DNA of 34,658 nt. It comes from Streptantibioticus silvisoli (lineage in GTDB: Bacteria; Actinomycetota; Actinomycetes; Streptomycetales; Streptomycetaceae). The translations under genes were made by a program, and so were the position numbers. Below the pieces are notes generated by a model. That model was given only the letters and a program-made list of their open reading frames with translations. It did not search any database and was not told the DNA's origin. The first letter of the stretch is position 1; each line of letters opens with the position of its first letter. The stretch spans positions 1-34,658 of the forward strand of contig NZ_JAAGKO020000067.1 in the NCBI RefSeq assembly GCF_027947535.2, in the 5' to 3' direction. Below, piece by piece: positions 25,402-32,561 of the stretch.

Positions 25402-25430
25402 CAAACATAAAGAGTGCTCTGTTTCTTTGG
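25402..25430. promoter_or_regulatory. Autoregulatory-element-like site 1
   Basis: The AT-rich, partly palindromic block contains AAAGAGTGCTCTGTTTCTTT and ends in TTTGG. It lies 80 bp upstream of the afsA-like start in the divergent promoter region. It resembles three other sites in this window and the general ARE pattern bound by ArpA-family receptors. Confidence 0.55.
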
Positions 25431-25582
25431 GTCCGCAGCGGGAGTAAAGAGTTAGTCATGTATTGAGCAAGCGGAGGGCGCGGTACCTCGTTTTACCGGG
25501 GCTTTTGGGGTCCAAGTGGGTCCGGTGGCGCCCCGGCGAGCAGGGATCGGCACGGGGGGTGGCGCGGCAAGGGGTCGCCCTT

Positions 25583-25607
25583 ATACATTCAGAGCGTTCT
25601 CTTTTTG
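25583..25607 (+). promoter_or_regulatory. Autoregulatory-element-like site 2
   Basis: ATACATTCAGAGCG followed by TTCTCTTTTTGG abuts the GGAGG ribosome site of the receptor gene. The position is as expected for receptor autorepression. It matches the ATACAT...TTCTTTT pattern I recall for BarA/FarA-type operators. Confidence 0.6.
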
Positions 25608-25615
25608 GAGGTGGC

Positions 25616-26275
25616 ATGGCGCGGCCGAGGCAAGAGCGGGCCGAACAGACCCGCGACGCGATTCTCAACGCGGCGGCGGAGATGTTCGACGAGTACGGGT
25701 ACGCCGGGGCGAGCATCAACCGCATCCTGGAGCGGGCCGGCGTGACCGCGGGCGCGCTGTACTTCCACTTCAAGTCGAAGGAAGCGCTGGCGCGGGCGGT
25801 GATGAACGCCCAGTCGGAGTCGATCGTGCCGTTCCTGGGGTCCAAGGGACTCCAGCGGCTGGTCGACATCACCTTGATCTGGTCGTTCCAGCTGCAACGC
25901 GACCCGATGCTGCGCGCGGGCGTGCGGCTGACCGGCGAGCAGGCCACGTTCGGCCTTCAGGACGCCACCCCGTACCAGGAGTGGGCGGACATCATGACCG
26001 GCATCCTCACCGAGTCGGCCGAGAACAACGAGCTCCAGGCCGGCGTGGAGCCGCGCGAGCTGGCCGAATTCGTCGTCGAGGCGTGTACCGGCATGCAGAT
26101 GTACGCGTCGGTGGTGAGCGGACGGCAGGACCTGCCGGACCGGGCCGTGCGCATGTGGCGGCTGCTGCTGCCCGGCGTCGCGGTGCCGGCCGTCGTCGCG
26201 CGGACCGAGGTCAACCCGCTCCGGGTACGGCTGGCCGCCACCGCCCCCGCGCAGGCAGCGGGGGCGACGAGCTGA
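25616..26275 (+). CDS. ArpA/ScbR-like gamma-butyrolactone receptor (TetR)
   Basis: A 219-residue TetR protein from ATG 25616, with GGAGG four bases upstream. The HTH reads DAILNAAAEMFDEYGYAGAS, then INRILERAGVTAGALYFHF, diagnostic of ArpA-family receptors (GALYFHF). The C-terminal ligand domain carries the conserved Trp region DITLIWSFQLQRDPMLRAGV with RLTGEQATF and a later WADI. Family members repress target genes until a butanolide or butenolide binds. It is divergent from an afsA homologue and has operator-like sites upstream, one touching its own ribosome site. Confidence 0.94.
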   Translation: MARPRQERAEQTRDAILNAAAEMFDEYGYAGASINRILERAGVTAGALYFHFKSKEALARAVMNAQSESIVPFLGSKGLQRLVDITLIWSFQLQRDPMLRAGVRLTGEQATFGLQDATPYQEWADIMTGILTESAENNELQAGVEPRELAEFVVEACTGMQMYASVVSGRQDLPDRAVRMWRLLLPGVAVPAVVARTEVNPLRVRLAATAPAQAAGATS

Positions 26276-26281
26276 ACGACT

Positions 26282-26329
26282 CAACAGCTGATCGGTTCAA
26301 CAGCCGATCGACCGAACAGCTGAACAACT
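26282..26329. repeat. 16-bp tandem repeats, three units
   Basis: Units start at 26282, 26298 and 26314: CAACAGCTGATCGGTT, CAACAGCCGATCGACC and GAACAGCTGAACAACT. They begin seven bases after the receptor stop codon and precede the 22-bp array. Confidence 0.75.
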
Positions 26330-26349
26330 GAAAACCGGTCCGGCGGCCC

Positions 26350-26481
26350 GTCGACGTCACGCCATCGGCTCGCTGACGTCGCGCCGCCAGTCTGTTGACG
26401 TCACGCCAACGACTGGTTGACATCACATCAGCCGCCCGTTGACTGCGCGTCACAGGCGGGTTGACGGCACGTTACGGGGAC
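26350..26481. repeat. Six direct repeats at an exact 22-bp period
   Basis: Units begin at 26350, 26372, 26394, 26416, 26438 and 26460. Each opens with a 14-bp core near GTTGACGTCACGCC (variants GTCGACG, GCTGACG, GTTGACA, GTTGACT), followed by 8 variable bases. A 22-bp period is two helical turns, so all copies lie on one face of the DNA. SARP activators are known to bind heptamers spaced at 11 or 22 bp, which makes a regulator array plausible. Replication iterons are a less likely alternative. Confidence 0.85.
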
Positions 26482-26889
26482 GCCGCCACCGCGTCACCGG
26501 TGGTCGGCCCCCGCCACGGGAACACCGGCACCCCCGACCCGCCGCGAGGGCATACGGGCATACGGGCATACGGGCAACACCGTCATACCGTCATACGGGC
26601 ACGCCCGCCCCCGTCGTACCGCCGCTCCGGCGCGCGTTCGTCCCCCGTTCCCGCGCGGCTTCGGGCCGCCGCACCGCGGTCGGGCCCACCGGACTCCCGC
26701 CTCCACGGACGACGTTGTCCGATTGTTTCCGGCCACGGGGGCCGAAAAAGCAGCAGACCTGCGAGTCGTCGGCGGTCTACGGTCTTCCGGTGGGCCGCTC
26801 CCGCGCGGGCCCGCGCCGTTCCACGTCATCATCAGATGTGCCGTCGGAGTGGCATGCGGCGGCCGGACAGCAGTTTGTGAGGCGTCCCC
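26482..26889. other. Remainder of receptor-HAD gap, with 8-bp repeats
   Basis: CATACGGG repeats at 26551, 26559 and 26567, and related TCATACCG and TCATACGG units follow to about 26600. The rest shows no supported gene. The last part is the promoter side of the HAD-like gene, with GAGG about 7 bases before ATG 26890. Confidence 0.55.
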
Positions 26890-27585
26890 ATGGAACACCC
26901 CCTCGTGCAGTTGCGGCTCGCGGCGATCAACATCGACGGCGTTCTGCTCAACGACACCTTCAGCCCCGTCCTGCGGCGCTACCTGGAACGCCGGGGCGCG
27001 GCGTACACCGCGCAGGTGGAACGAAGACTTTTCAGTCAGCCCAGGGAGCTGGTCGGGCGCCTGTTCGTGGAGCTCACCGGCGAAGCGGTCACGCCGCAGG
27101 AGGCGATGGCCGCGTACTTCACGGAACGCGAGGAGTACCTGCGGTCGCACCCGGTCGTCGTGGACCCAGGGGCCGTCGGGCTGCTGGAGCGGCTGCGGGC
27201 GCTGGGGCTGCGCACGGTCTGCTACGGCGGCCTGGCGCGCGGGCACTTCGACGCGTTCCTCGGTGCGCACCGCGAGCTGTTCGACGACCCCGGGTACGTG
27301 TGCACCGACGCGATCCGGCCCGGCGTCCACGAGATCGTCACCGAGCACTTCGACCTGAAGTACGACCAGGCGCTGTTCATCGACGACGTGGCGCGGATGG
27401 CCGACGCGACCCGCGCCCTCGGCGTGGCGTTCGTCGGGCACCCCAGCCGCCACCCGGACAGCCACCAGGCACGCATGATGCGCGAGTCCGGCGTGCGGCA
27501 CGTCGTCGACTCCCTGGCCGCCATCGACGAACCGCTGCTGCGCGTCCTCGACGCCGAGGCCGCCGCGGGCGTCCGGACGGCCTGA
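26890..27585 (+). CDS. HAD-fold protein with Asn in place of the nucleophilic Asp
   Basis: A 231-residue HAD-superfamily protein. Motif I reads INIDGVLLND, whereas the family pattern is DxDGV/T with the first Asp as nucleophile, so here it is Asn. The capping domain follows (about residues 20-90). Motif IV is intact (LFIDDVARM). A phosphatase in this setting would be expected to remove phosphate from a butenolide phosphate intermediate. The Asn suggests loss of that activity, a binding role, or an atypical catalytic route. It starts at ATG 26890 and is followed after 158 bp by an SDR gene. Confidence 0.85.
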   Translation: MEHPLVQLRLAAINIDGVLLNDTFSPVLRRYLERRGAAYTAQVERRLFSQPRELVGRLFVELTGEAVTPQEAMAAYFTEREEYLRSHPVVVDPGAVGLLERLRALGLRTVCYGGLARGHFDAFLGAHRELFDDPGYVCTDAIRPGVHEIVTEHFDLKYDQALFIDDVARMADATRALGVAFVGHPSRHPDSHQARMMRESGVRHVVDSLAAIDEPLLRVLDAEAAAGVRTA

Positions 27586-27743
27586 CCCCCTCACCTCCCG
27601 GGTGGCGTGTCGCGGCCGACGGCGGATCCGCCGACCCGCGCCCGGGCAGCCCGACCGCGCCGGCCCCGCCGGCCGGGGGCACCGCACCCGCACGTGCGCC
27701 AACCGCCGAGGTCCGCACCACACCCCTGAGGGAAACGAGAGTG

Positions 27744-28517
27744 ATGACCACCGCCCAGAAGTTGCTGACCGGCAGAACCGCCATGATCACCGGAGCGTCA
27801 GCGGGGATCGGGGCCGCCGCCGCCGAACTGTTCGCCGGACACGGCGCCGCGGTGGTCCTGATGGCCCGCCGCGCCGACCGGCTCGCCGAACTCGTCACCC
27901 GGATCGAGGACGCCGGCGGCCGGGCCGTCGCGGTGCCCGGCGACGTCGCGGTCCCCGAGGACGTCGAACGCGCGGTGAAGGTGGCCGTGAGCACGTTCGG
28001 CGGGCTGGACGCGGCGTTCAACAACGCCGGGTTCGTCAGCGCGGCAGTGCCGATGCACGAGATCGACGACGAGGACTACCAGCGCACGATCGACGTCAAC
28101 CTGCGCGGCGTGTGGACCTGCATGCGCCAACAGATACCCGTCATGCTCGCGTCCGGCGGCGGCTCGATCGTCAACACCTCCAGCGTCGCCGGCCTGCGCG
28201 CCACCGGCGCCTCGGCCGCCTACGTGGCCGCCAAGCACGCCGTCATCGGCCTGACGAAGGCGGCTGCCGCCGACTACGGGCAGCGCGGCATCCGCGTCAA
28301 CGCCCTCGTCGTGGGCAGCACGCGCACCGAGATGATGGAGCAAGTGCTGTCCGTGTCACCGGAGTTGGAGCAGCGGTTCGTCGCCAACTCCGCCCAGCGG
28401 CGGATGGCGGCGCCCGTCGAGGTCGCCCAGGCCGCCGCGTGGCTGTGCAGCGACCTGTCCACGTTCGTCACCGGCACCGCGATGGCCGTCGACGGCGGAT
28501 CGACCAGCGTGGCCTGA
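27744..28517 (+). CDS. Short-chain dehydrogenase/reductase (classical SDR)
   Basis: A 257-residue NAD(P)-dependent reductase. The cofactor motif is TGASAGIG near residue 18, the NNAG motif is present, the catalytic Ser is in NTSSVAGL and the Tyr/Lys pair is YVAAK. The C-terminus FVTGTAMAVDGG is typical of FabG-like SDRs. It starts at ATG 27744. The neighbourhood suggests reduction of the 6-keto group of a butanolide, as BarS1 or ScbB-type enzymes do, but general SDR roles cannot be excluded. A strong hairpin follows the stop. Confidence 0.92.
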   Translation: MTTAQKLLTGRTAMITGASAGIGAAAAELFAGHGAAVVLMARRADRLAELVTRIEDAGGRAVAVPGDVAVPEDVERAVKVAVSTFGGLDAAFNNAGFVSAAVPMHEIDDEDYQRTIDVNLRGVWTCMRQQIPVMLASGGGSIVNTSSVAGLRATGASAAYVAAKHAVIGLTKAAAADYGQRGIRVNALVVGSTRTEMMEQVLSVSPELEQRFVANSAQRRMAAPVEVAQAAAWLCSDLSTFVTGTAMAVDGGSTSVA

Positions 28518-28527
28518 GCACCGACGG

Positions 28528-28559
28528 GCCCCGGCGCGGGAGGTGTTCCGCGCCGGGGC
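28528..28559 (+). terminator. Hairpin terminator after the SDR gene
   Basis: Perfect 12-bp arms GCCCCGGCGCGG (28528-28539) and CCGCGCCGGGGC (28548-28559) with an 8-nt loop begin 10 bases after the SDR stop codon. Confidence 0.8.
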
Positions 28560-29340
28560 GTTCTCCGTCGGAGGGGGGTTCTCCACCGGAGGGTCGCGCC
28601 GGAGGGGTTCTCCACCGCTGGGGTTCGCCGCCGGAGGGGTTCTCCGCCGGAGGAGCGCACCGTCGGAGGGGCCCGCGCCGGAGGGTTCGCGCCTGCGTCT
28701 CCCTACGGTGCGGAACGGCGGCGCCGTGCGGTACGGGGAACGCACCGCCGCCCCACCCCACCGCTCACCCCACCTGACCACCGCACCACGCCACGCCACG
28801 CCACCGCGCCATACCACCGCTCCCCCACCGGACACTCCACCACCGCGCAACGCCCCCGGCTCCTCCGCCACCGCTCCCCGGGCTCTGCTCCCCCGCCCAG
28901 CCCCTCCGCCATCGCCCCCCACCGATCCACCCCGGCCCCTCCCCCAGCACTCCCCACCGATCCTCCCCCGCACCACCATCACGCTTTCGGCCACTTTTCT
29001 CCGCCGGAAGCCAAGTCCGGTTCCGGCCCCACCGCCGCCGATCGCGGCCCCGACACCGCTCGCGGCGCCGCCCGTTGACGTCCCACCCCGGCGGCCTCCC
29101 GGCCCGGTGCGAGCCGCCGCGACCCCGGTCGACGCCCGCCCGTACCCGCCTCCGGCGCCCACCGCGCCGACGGCCGGCCGGCCGTTCCTCCGGCGGGCCC
29201 GGCGGCAGCCGGCTCCCCGTACGGCGGACCGCGGGGCGTTCCCGCTGCGGCCGGAGTTCGCCACGCGTGGCTCGGAGCTGCGGTGTTCGAGTGGGTGTCC
29301 TGCTTGTCTCGTGGTCGCGATGGGTGTTCACTCAGGGTAG
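28560..29340. other. Low-complexity gap with ggaggggttctcc repeats, no gene
   Basis: From about 28560 to 28690 the units ccggaggggttctcc and close variants recur about six times and can fold on themselves. From about 28740 to 29000 the plus strand is a C/A-rich run (ccaccgcaccacgccacgcc). No frame here resembles a protein family, on either strand. Confidence 0.55.
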
Positions 29341-29343
29341 ATG

Positions 29344-29370
29344 ATACAGAACGATCGCTATTGTTTTGGG
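29344..29370 (+). promoter_or_regulatory. Autoregulatory-element-like site 3
   Basis: ATACAGAACGATCG followed by CTATTGTTTTGGG abuts a GGAGG ribosome site, the same layout as site 2 at the receptor gene. It precedes the second ArpA-like regulator. Confidence 0.6.
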
Positions 29371-29382
29371 GGAGGTCATGCC

Positions 29383-30132
29383 GTGTCCACCGCAGAAGAG
29401 CCGGAGGGCTCCGGGGGCGGCGCGCCCGCGGAGTCCGTGGCGGCGGCCTGGCCCCGCGCCCGTTCGACGCGGAAGCCCGGGAAGGAATCCGGGCCTTCGG
29501 GGGGCCGCTCCGATTCACGAACCAGGAGAAACAGCATGGTGATGCAGGAGAGGGCGGTGCGCACCCGCGCGGCCCTCATACGGGCGGCCGCCGAGGAGAT
29601 GGACCGCTGGGGATACGAGGGCGCGACGCTGACCCGTATCTGCGCCACCGCCAGCGTGTCCATGGGGGCGCTGACCTTCCACTTCTCCACGAAGGACGAA
29701 CTCGCCCAAGCCGTGCAGGAGTCGGGCGGGGCGTACATGACGGACCTCGTCGACGGGGTGGCGGCGCGCGGCCGGCCGGCGCTGCGGTCGGTGGTCGATC
29801 TGACGGTCGGACTGGCCCGGCTGCTCCAGGACGAGGTCGTGGTGCGCTCGGCGGCCCGGCTGACCCGGGAGCGTCCGGACGGGCACAGCTGGACCCTGTT
29901 CTGGCTGCCCGCCGTGCGCGACCTGCTCCAGAAGGCCGCCGATCAGGGGCAGTTACGCCGGCCCGGTGAGCCGCGCGCGGTCGCCGCGCTGGCCGTGTAC
30001 CTGATGGCGGGGGCCGAGGCGCGCTGCCGTGCGATGATCGGCGCGGGCGGCGGCGGTGACCGGGACGTCGCCGAAGAGATGGACCTGATCTGGGAGTTGA
30101 CCCTCGAAGGGGTGGCCGCCGGGAGCGGTTGA
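29383..30132 (+). CDS. Second ArpA/ScbR-like TetR regulator (possible pseudo-receptor)
   Basis: 249 residues from GTG 29383, which sits 7 bases after GGAGG and the ARE-like site. An alternative ATG at 29536, with AGGAG upstream, gives 198 residues and matches where ScbR/ArpA proteins normally begin (MVMQERAVRTRAAL). The HTH reads RAAAEEMDRWGYEGATLTRI, then GALTFHFSTKDELAQAVQ. The C-terminal domain is weakly conserved, as in pseudo-GBL receptors that respond to other ligands. The 51-residue N-terminal extension is Ser/Gly/Arg-rich. It probably regulates signal genes together with the first receptor. Confidence 0.9.
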   Translation: MSTAEEPEGSGGGAPAESVAAAWPRARSTRKPGKESGPSGGRSDSRTRRNSMVMQERAVRTRAALIRAAAEEMDRWGYEGATLTRICATASVSMGALTFHFSTKDELAQAVQESGGAYMTDLVDGVAARGRPALRSVVDLTVGLARLLQDEVVVRSAARLTRERPDGHSWTLFWLPAVRDLLQKAADQGQLRRPGEPRAVAALAVYLMAGAEARCRAMIGAGGGGDRDVAEEMDLIWELTLEGVAAGSG

Positions 30133-30178
30133 GCCACCTCCCCCGTGACCCGGTGTCAAGAGGCTTTCTTAAGGACTA

Positions 30179-30208
30179 GAAAACAAAGCGGTCGTTCTCT
30201 ATTGTTGG
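30179..30208 (+). promoter_or_regulatory. Autoregulatory-element-like site 4
   Basis: AAAACAAAGCGGTCG followed by TTCTCTATTGTTGGG lies 44 bp before the start of the histidine kinase gene. It shares the CGnTCG centre and TATTGTT flank with site 3, and the GTTCTCT block with site 2. This suggests the two-component genes belong to the butanolide regulon. Confidence 0.55.
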
Positions 30209-30251
30209 GTCATCAGGTCGCCGGACTCTGATATCGATGGGGGAGCCTTCC

Positions 30252-30989
30252 ATGTCCAACCGCCACGAGCCCGCCGACGACAGACTGCTCACGCCAGCCG
30301 GGACGATCCGCCCGGCGGCCCCCCGCACCGACCCGCCGTCCGACGCGGAGCGGGCCATGATCGCCCGCGAGGTGCACGACCGGATCGGCAGCGGGCTCGC
30401 CCTCGTGCTGCGCCGGCTGGAACTGCTGGAGGCCACCGCCCGCGACCTCGGCCCGGCGGAACGCGCCCGGCTCGCCGACGTCAAGGAGAGCCTGGTCGAC
30501 ACCCTCGGCGTCGCCCGGGAGATCATCACCGCCCTGCGGCGGCCGGTCGTGGCGGAGGTCGCGGAGCCGGCTCGCGGCCCCCGCCTGGAACCCGCGCTGC
30601 GCGGCTTCGTGGCGGCGATGGGGCCGTGCGGCCCGGCCGTGCGGATCGGTGTCGAGGGCGACGACGGCTGGGCACCGCAGCCGGTCGTCGACGAGGTCTT
30701 CGTCATCGTGCGCGAGTCGCTGCGCAACGTGCTCGCCCACGCCGGGGCCCGGCAGGTGACGGCGCAGATATCCATCGCGCCGCACGAGATCCACGCGCTC
30801 GTCGTCGACGACGGCACCGGGTTCGACACCGCGCCCGGCCGGGCGGCGGGCCGGACCAACGGACTGCTCGGCATGCAGGAACGGGCCCGGGCGCTGGACG
30901 GGACCGTCACCATCAGCTCCACTCCGGGCAGCGGAACCACGGTCGCCCTGTGGATCCCGATCAAGGAGAGCAGCATCCGCCATGACTGA
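30252..30989 (+). CDS. Soluble NarL-type sensor histidine kinase
   Basis: A 245-residue cytoplasmic kinase with no membrane segment or obvious sensor domain. The HisKA_3 box reads REVHDRIGSG with the phospho-acceptor His near residue 42. The HATPase has an N box (VRESLRNVLAHAGA), a G1 box (VVDDGTGFD) and a C-terminal GLLGMQERARALDG. The start at ATG 30252 (MSNRHEP) is favoured over 30237 because GGGGGAG precedes it. It overlaps the response regulator gene by 8 bases, so the two are a coupled pair. The compact form implies an intracellular cue or a partner protein. Confidence 0.93.
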   Translation: MSNRHEPADDRLLTPAGTIRPAAPRTDPPSDAERAMIAREVHDRIGSGLALVLRRLELLEATARDLGPAERARLADVKESLVDTLGVAREIITALRRPVVAEVAEPARGPRLEPALRGFVAAMGPCGPAVRIGVEGDDGWAPQPVVDEVFVIVRESLRNVLAHAGARQVTAQISIAPHEIHALVVDDGTGFDTAPGRAAGRTNGLLGMQERARALDGTVTISSTPGSGTTVALWIPIKESSIRHD

Positions 30990-31653
30990 CGACCCGATGC
31001 GCATCCTCGTGGCCGACGACCACACCCTGCTGCGTGAGGCCCTGTGCGATCTGCTGCGCGCCGAACCGGACTTCGAGGTCGTCGCGCAGGCCGCCGACGC
31101 GGAGGAGGCGGTGAGCCTCGCCGCCCGCACGCGCCCGGACGTCGCCCTGCTGGACGTGCAGATGCCGCACAACGACGACCCGCTGCTGACCGTGCGCCGG
31201 CTGCTCACCCGGCAGCCCACGCTGCGCATCATCATCGTCAGCATGGACGACCACCCGGTCCTGGTACGGCAGATGCTCGCCATCGGGGTGCGCGGCTACC
31301 TGCACAAGAGCACCAGCCGCGAGACGCTGTTCGCGGCGGTCCGCGAGCAGGTGGACACCGGGCGCCGGACGGTGACCGTCTCGGTGCCGCCTCCTGGCCT
31401 CACCCCCGGCGCGACGACCGGCGGGCGCCTGCTGTCGGACCGTGAGACGCAGGTGCTCACGCTCGTCGCCTGCGCGCTGAGCAACCGCCAGATCGGGGTG
31501 CGGCTCGGCATCACCGAGGGCACCGTCAAGCGGCACCTGCGCAAGATCTTCGACAAGCTGGAGGCGGTCTCCAGGATCGACGCGGTGAACAAGGCGGTGG
31601 GGCTGTCGCTCATCCGCCCGCAGCAGCCCCGCCGGCTGCCGCTCGCGGGCTGA
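30982..31653 (+). CDS. LuxR/NarL-family response regulator
   Basis: A 223-residue protein. The receiver domain (1-125) has the acidic pair (VADDH), the phospho-acceptor D58 (VALLDVQMP), S87 and K109 (GYLHKS). The C-terminal LuxR HTH (about 150-215) reads LSDRETQVLTLVACALSNRQ, then GITEGTVKRHLRKIF. It is translationally coupled to the kinase. It probably activates promoters in this cluster in response to the kinase. The ARE-like site upstream puts the pair under butanolide control by inference. Confidence 0.95.
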   Translation: MTDDPMRILVADDHTLLREALCDLLRAEPDFEVVAQAADAEEAVSLAARTRPDVALLDVQMPHNDDPLLTVRRLLTRQPTLRIIIVSMDDHPVLVRQMLAIGVRGYLHKSTSRETLFAAVREQVDTGRRTVTVSVPPPGLTPGATTGGRLLSDRETQVLTLVACALSNRQIGVRLGITEGTVKRHLRKIFDKLEAVSRIDAVNKAVGLSLIRPQQPRRLPLAG

Positions 31654-31713
31654 GTCCGGCCGTAGCCGGCCTCGGCCGCCGGCCCCACCGCCTCCACCCG
31701 ACCGGCCGCCCGG

Positions 31714-31749
31714 CCGCCGCCCGCCCCGCACCACGCGGGCGGGCGGCGG
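31714..31749. terminator. Bidirectional terminator between regulator and SDR
   Basis: A 13-bp stem built on GCCGCCCGCCC (31716-31726) and GGGCGGGCGGC (31737-31747), plus two flanking C-G pairs and a 10-nt loop. It sits between the convergent response regulator and SDR genes. Confidence 0.7.
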
Positions 31750-31754
31750 GCGGG

Positions 31755-32561
31755 TCAGACCGTCAGGTAGCCACCGTCGACCGGGATGGCCGCGCCGGTC
31801 ACGTACGAGCTCGTCCCGGCGGCGAGGAACAGCAGGGCGCCGTCCAGTTCGGCCAGTTCACCGATCCGGCGCATCGGGGTGCGCCGCTCGATCCAGGCGC
31901 GCCCCTTGGGGTCGTCCAGCATCTCGGCGGTCATCTCCGAGCGGAACCAGCCCGGGCACAGCGCGTTGACCCGCACGCCCCGCGGCGCCCACTGCGCGGC
32001 CAGCTCCCGGGTCAGGTTCACCACCCCGCCCTTGCTCGCCGCGTACGCGGCCTGTGGCAGGCTGCCGCTCGCCACGAGGCCGTACACCGAGGCGATGTTG
32101 ACGATGCTGCCGGTGCCGCGTTCCAGCATGCCGGCGCCGACCGCGGCGGACAGGGCGAAGACCGCGGTGAGGTTGACCGTGGTGATCGCCTCGAAGCTGT
32201 CCACGCTCTGGCGTTCGGCCGGGACGATCTCCGACAGACCGGCGTTGTTGACCAGCACGTCGATCGGCCCCAGCGCCTCGGTGACCGTACGCACCAGGCG
32301 TTCGCGGTCCTCGGTGAGCGTGACGTCGCACGGCACGGCCAGGCTGCCGGGCAGTTCGCCGGCCAGTTCCTTCAGCGGTCCCTCGCGGCGTGCCGCGAGC
32401 GCGACCCGGGCGCCGGCGGCGGTCAGCAGCCGGGCGAGGTGCGCGCCGATGCCGCTGGAGGCACCGGTGACCAGGGCCACCCGGCCGTCCAGCCGGAAGG
32501 CGCGGGTGGGATCGGCCGGGGCGGCGGGCGTCCCGGTTCCGGTCGAGGACGGGTTCGTCAC
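31755..32561 (-). CDS. SDR oxidoreductase coupled to the KAS III-like gene
   Basis: A 268-residue FabG-like reductase. The cofactor site is TGASSGIG, NNAG is present, and the catalytic residues lie in NIASVYGL and AAYAASKGG. The end SYVTGAAIPVDGGY is typical. The GTG start overlaps the stop of the ketosynthase-like gene (GTGA), so it is translated with it. It would reduce a keto group on the acyl chain or on a butanolide made by the same operon. Confidence 0.93.
   Translation of the reverse strand: MTNPSSTGTGTPAAPADPTRAFRLDGRVALVTGASSGIGAHLARLLTAAGARVALAARREGPLKELAGELPGSLAVPCDVTLTEDRERLVRTVTEALGPIDVLVNNAGLSEIVPAERQSVDSFEAITTVNLTAVFALSAAVGAGMLERGTGSIVNIASVYGLVASGSLPQAAYAASKGGVVNLTRELAAQWAPRGVRVNALCPGWFRSEMTAEMLDDPKGRAWIERRTPMRRIGELAELDGALLFLAAGTSSYVTGAAIPVDGGYLTV

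Noticed and set aside
26350-26481. CRISPR-like array
   Set aside because: The repeats are imperfect 14-bp cores with 8-bp spacers, far too short for CRISPR, and no cas genes are present.
28543-29340. 265-codon plus-strand frame rich in Pro/Thr/Arg in the gap before the second ArpA-like gene
   Set aside because: No ribosome site or family motif. Its content follows directly from C/A-rich low-complexity DNA.
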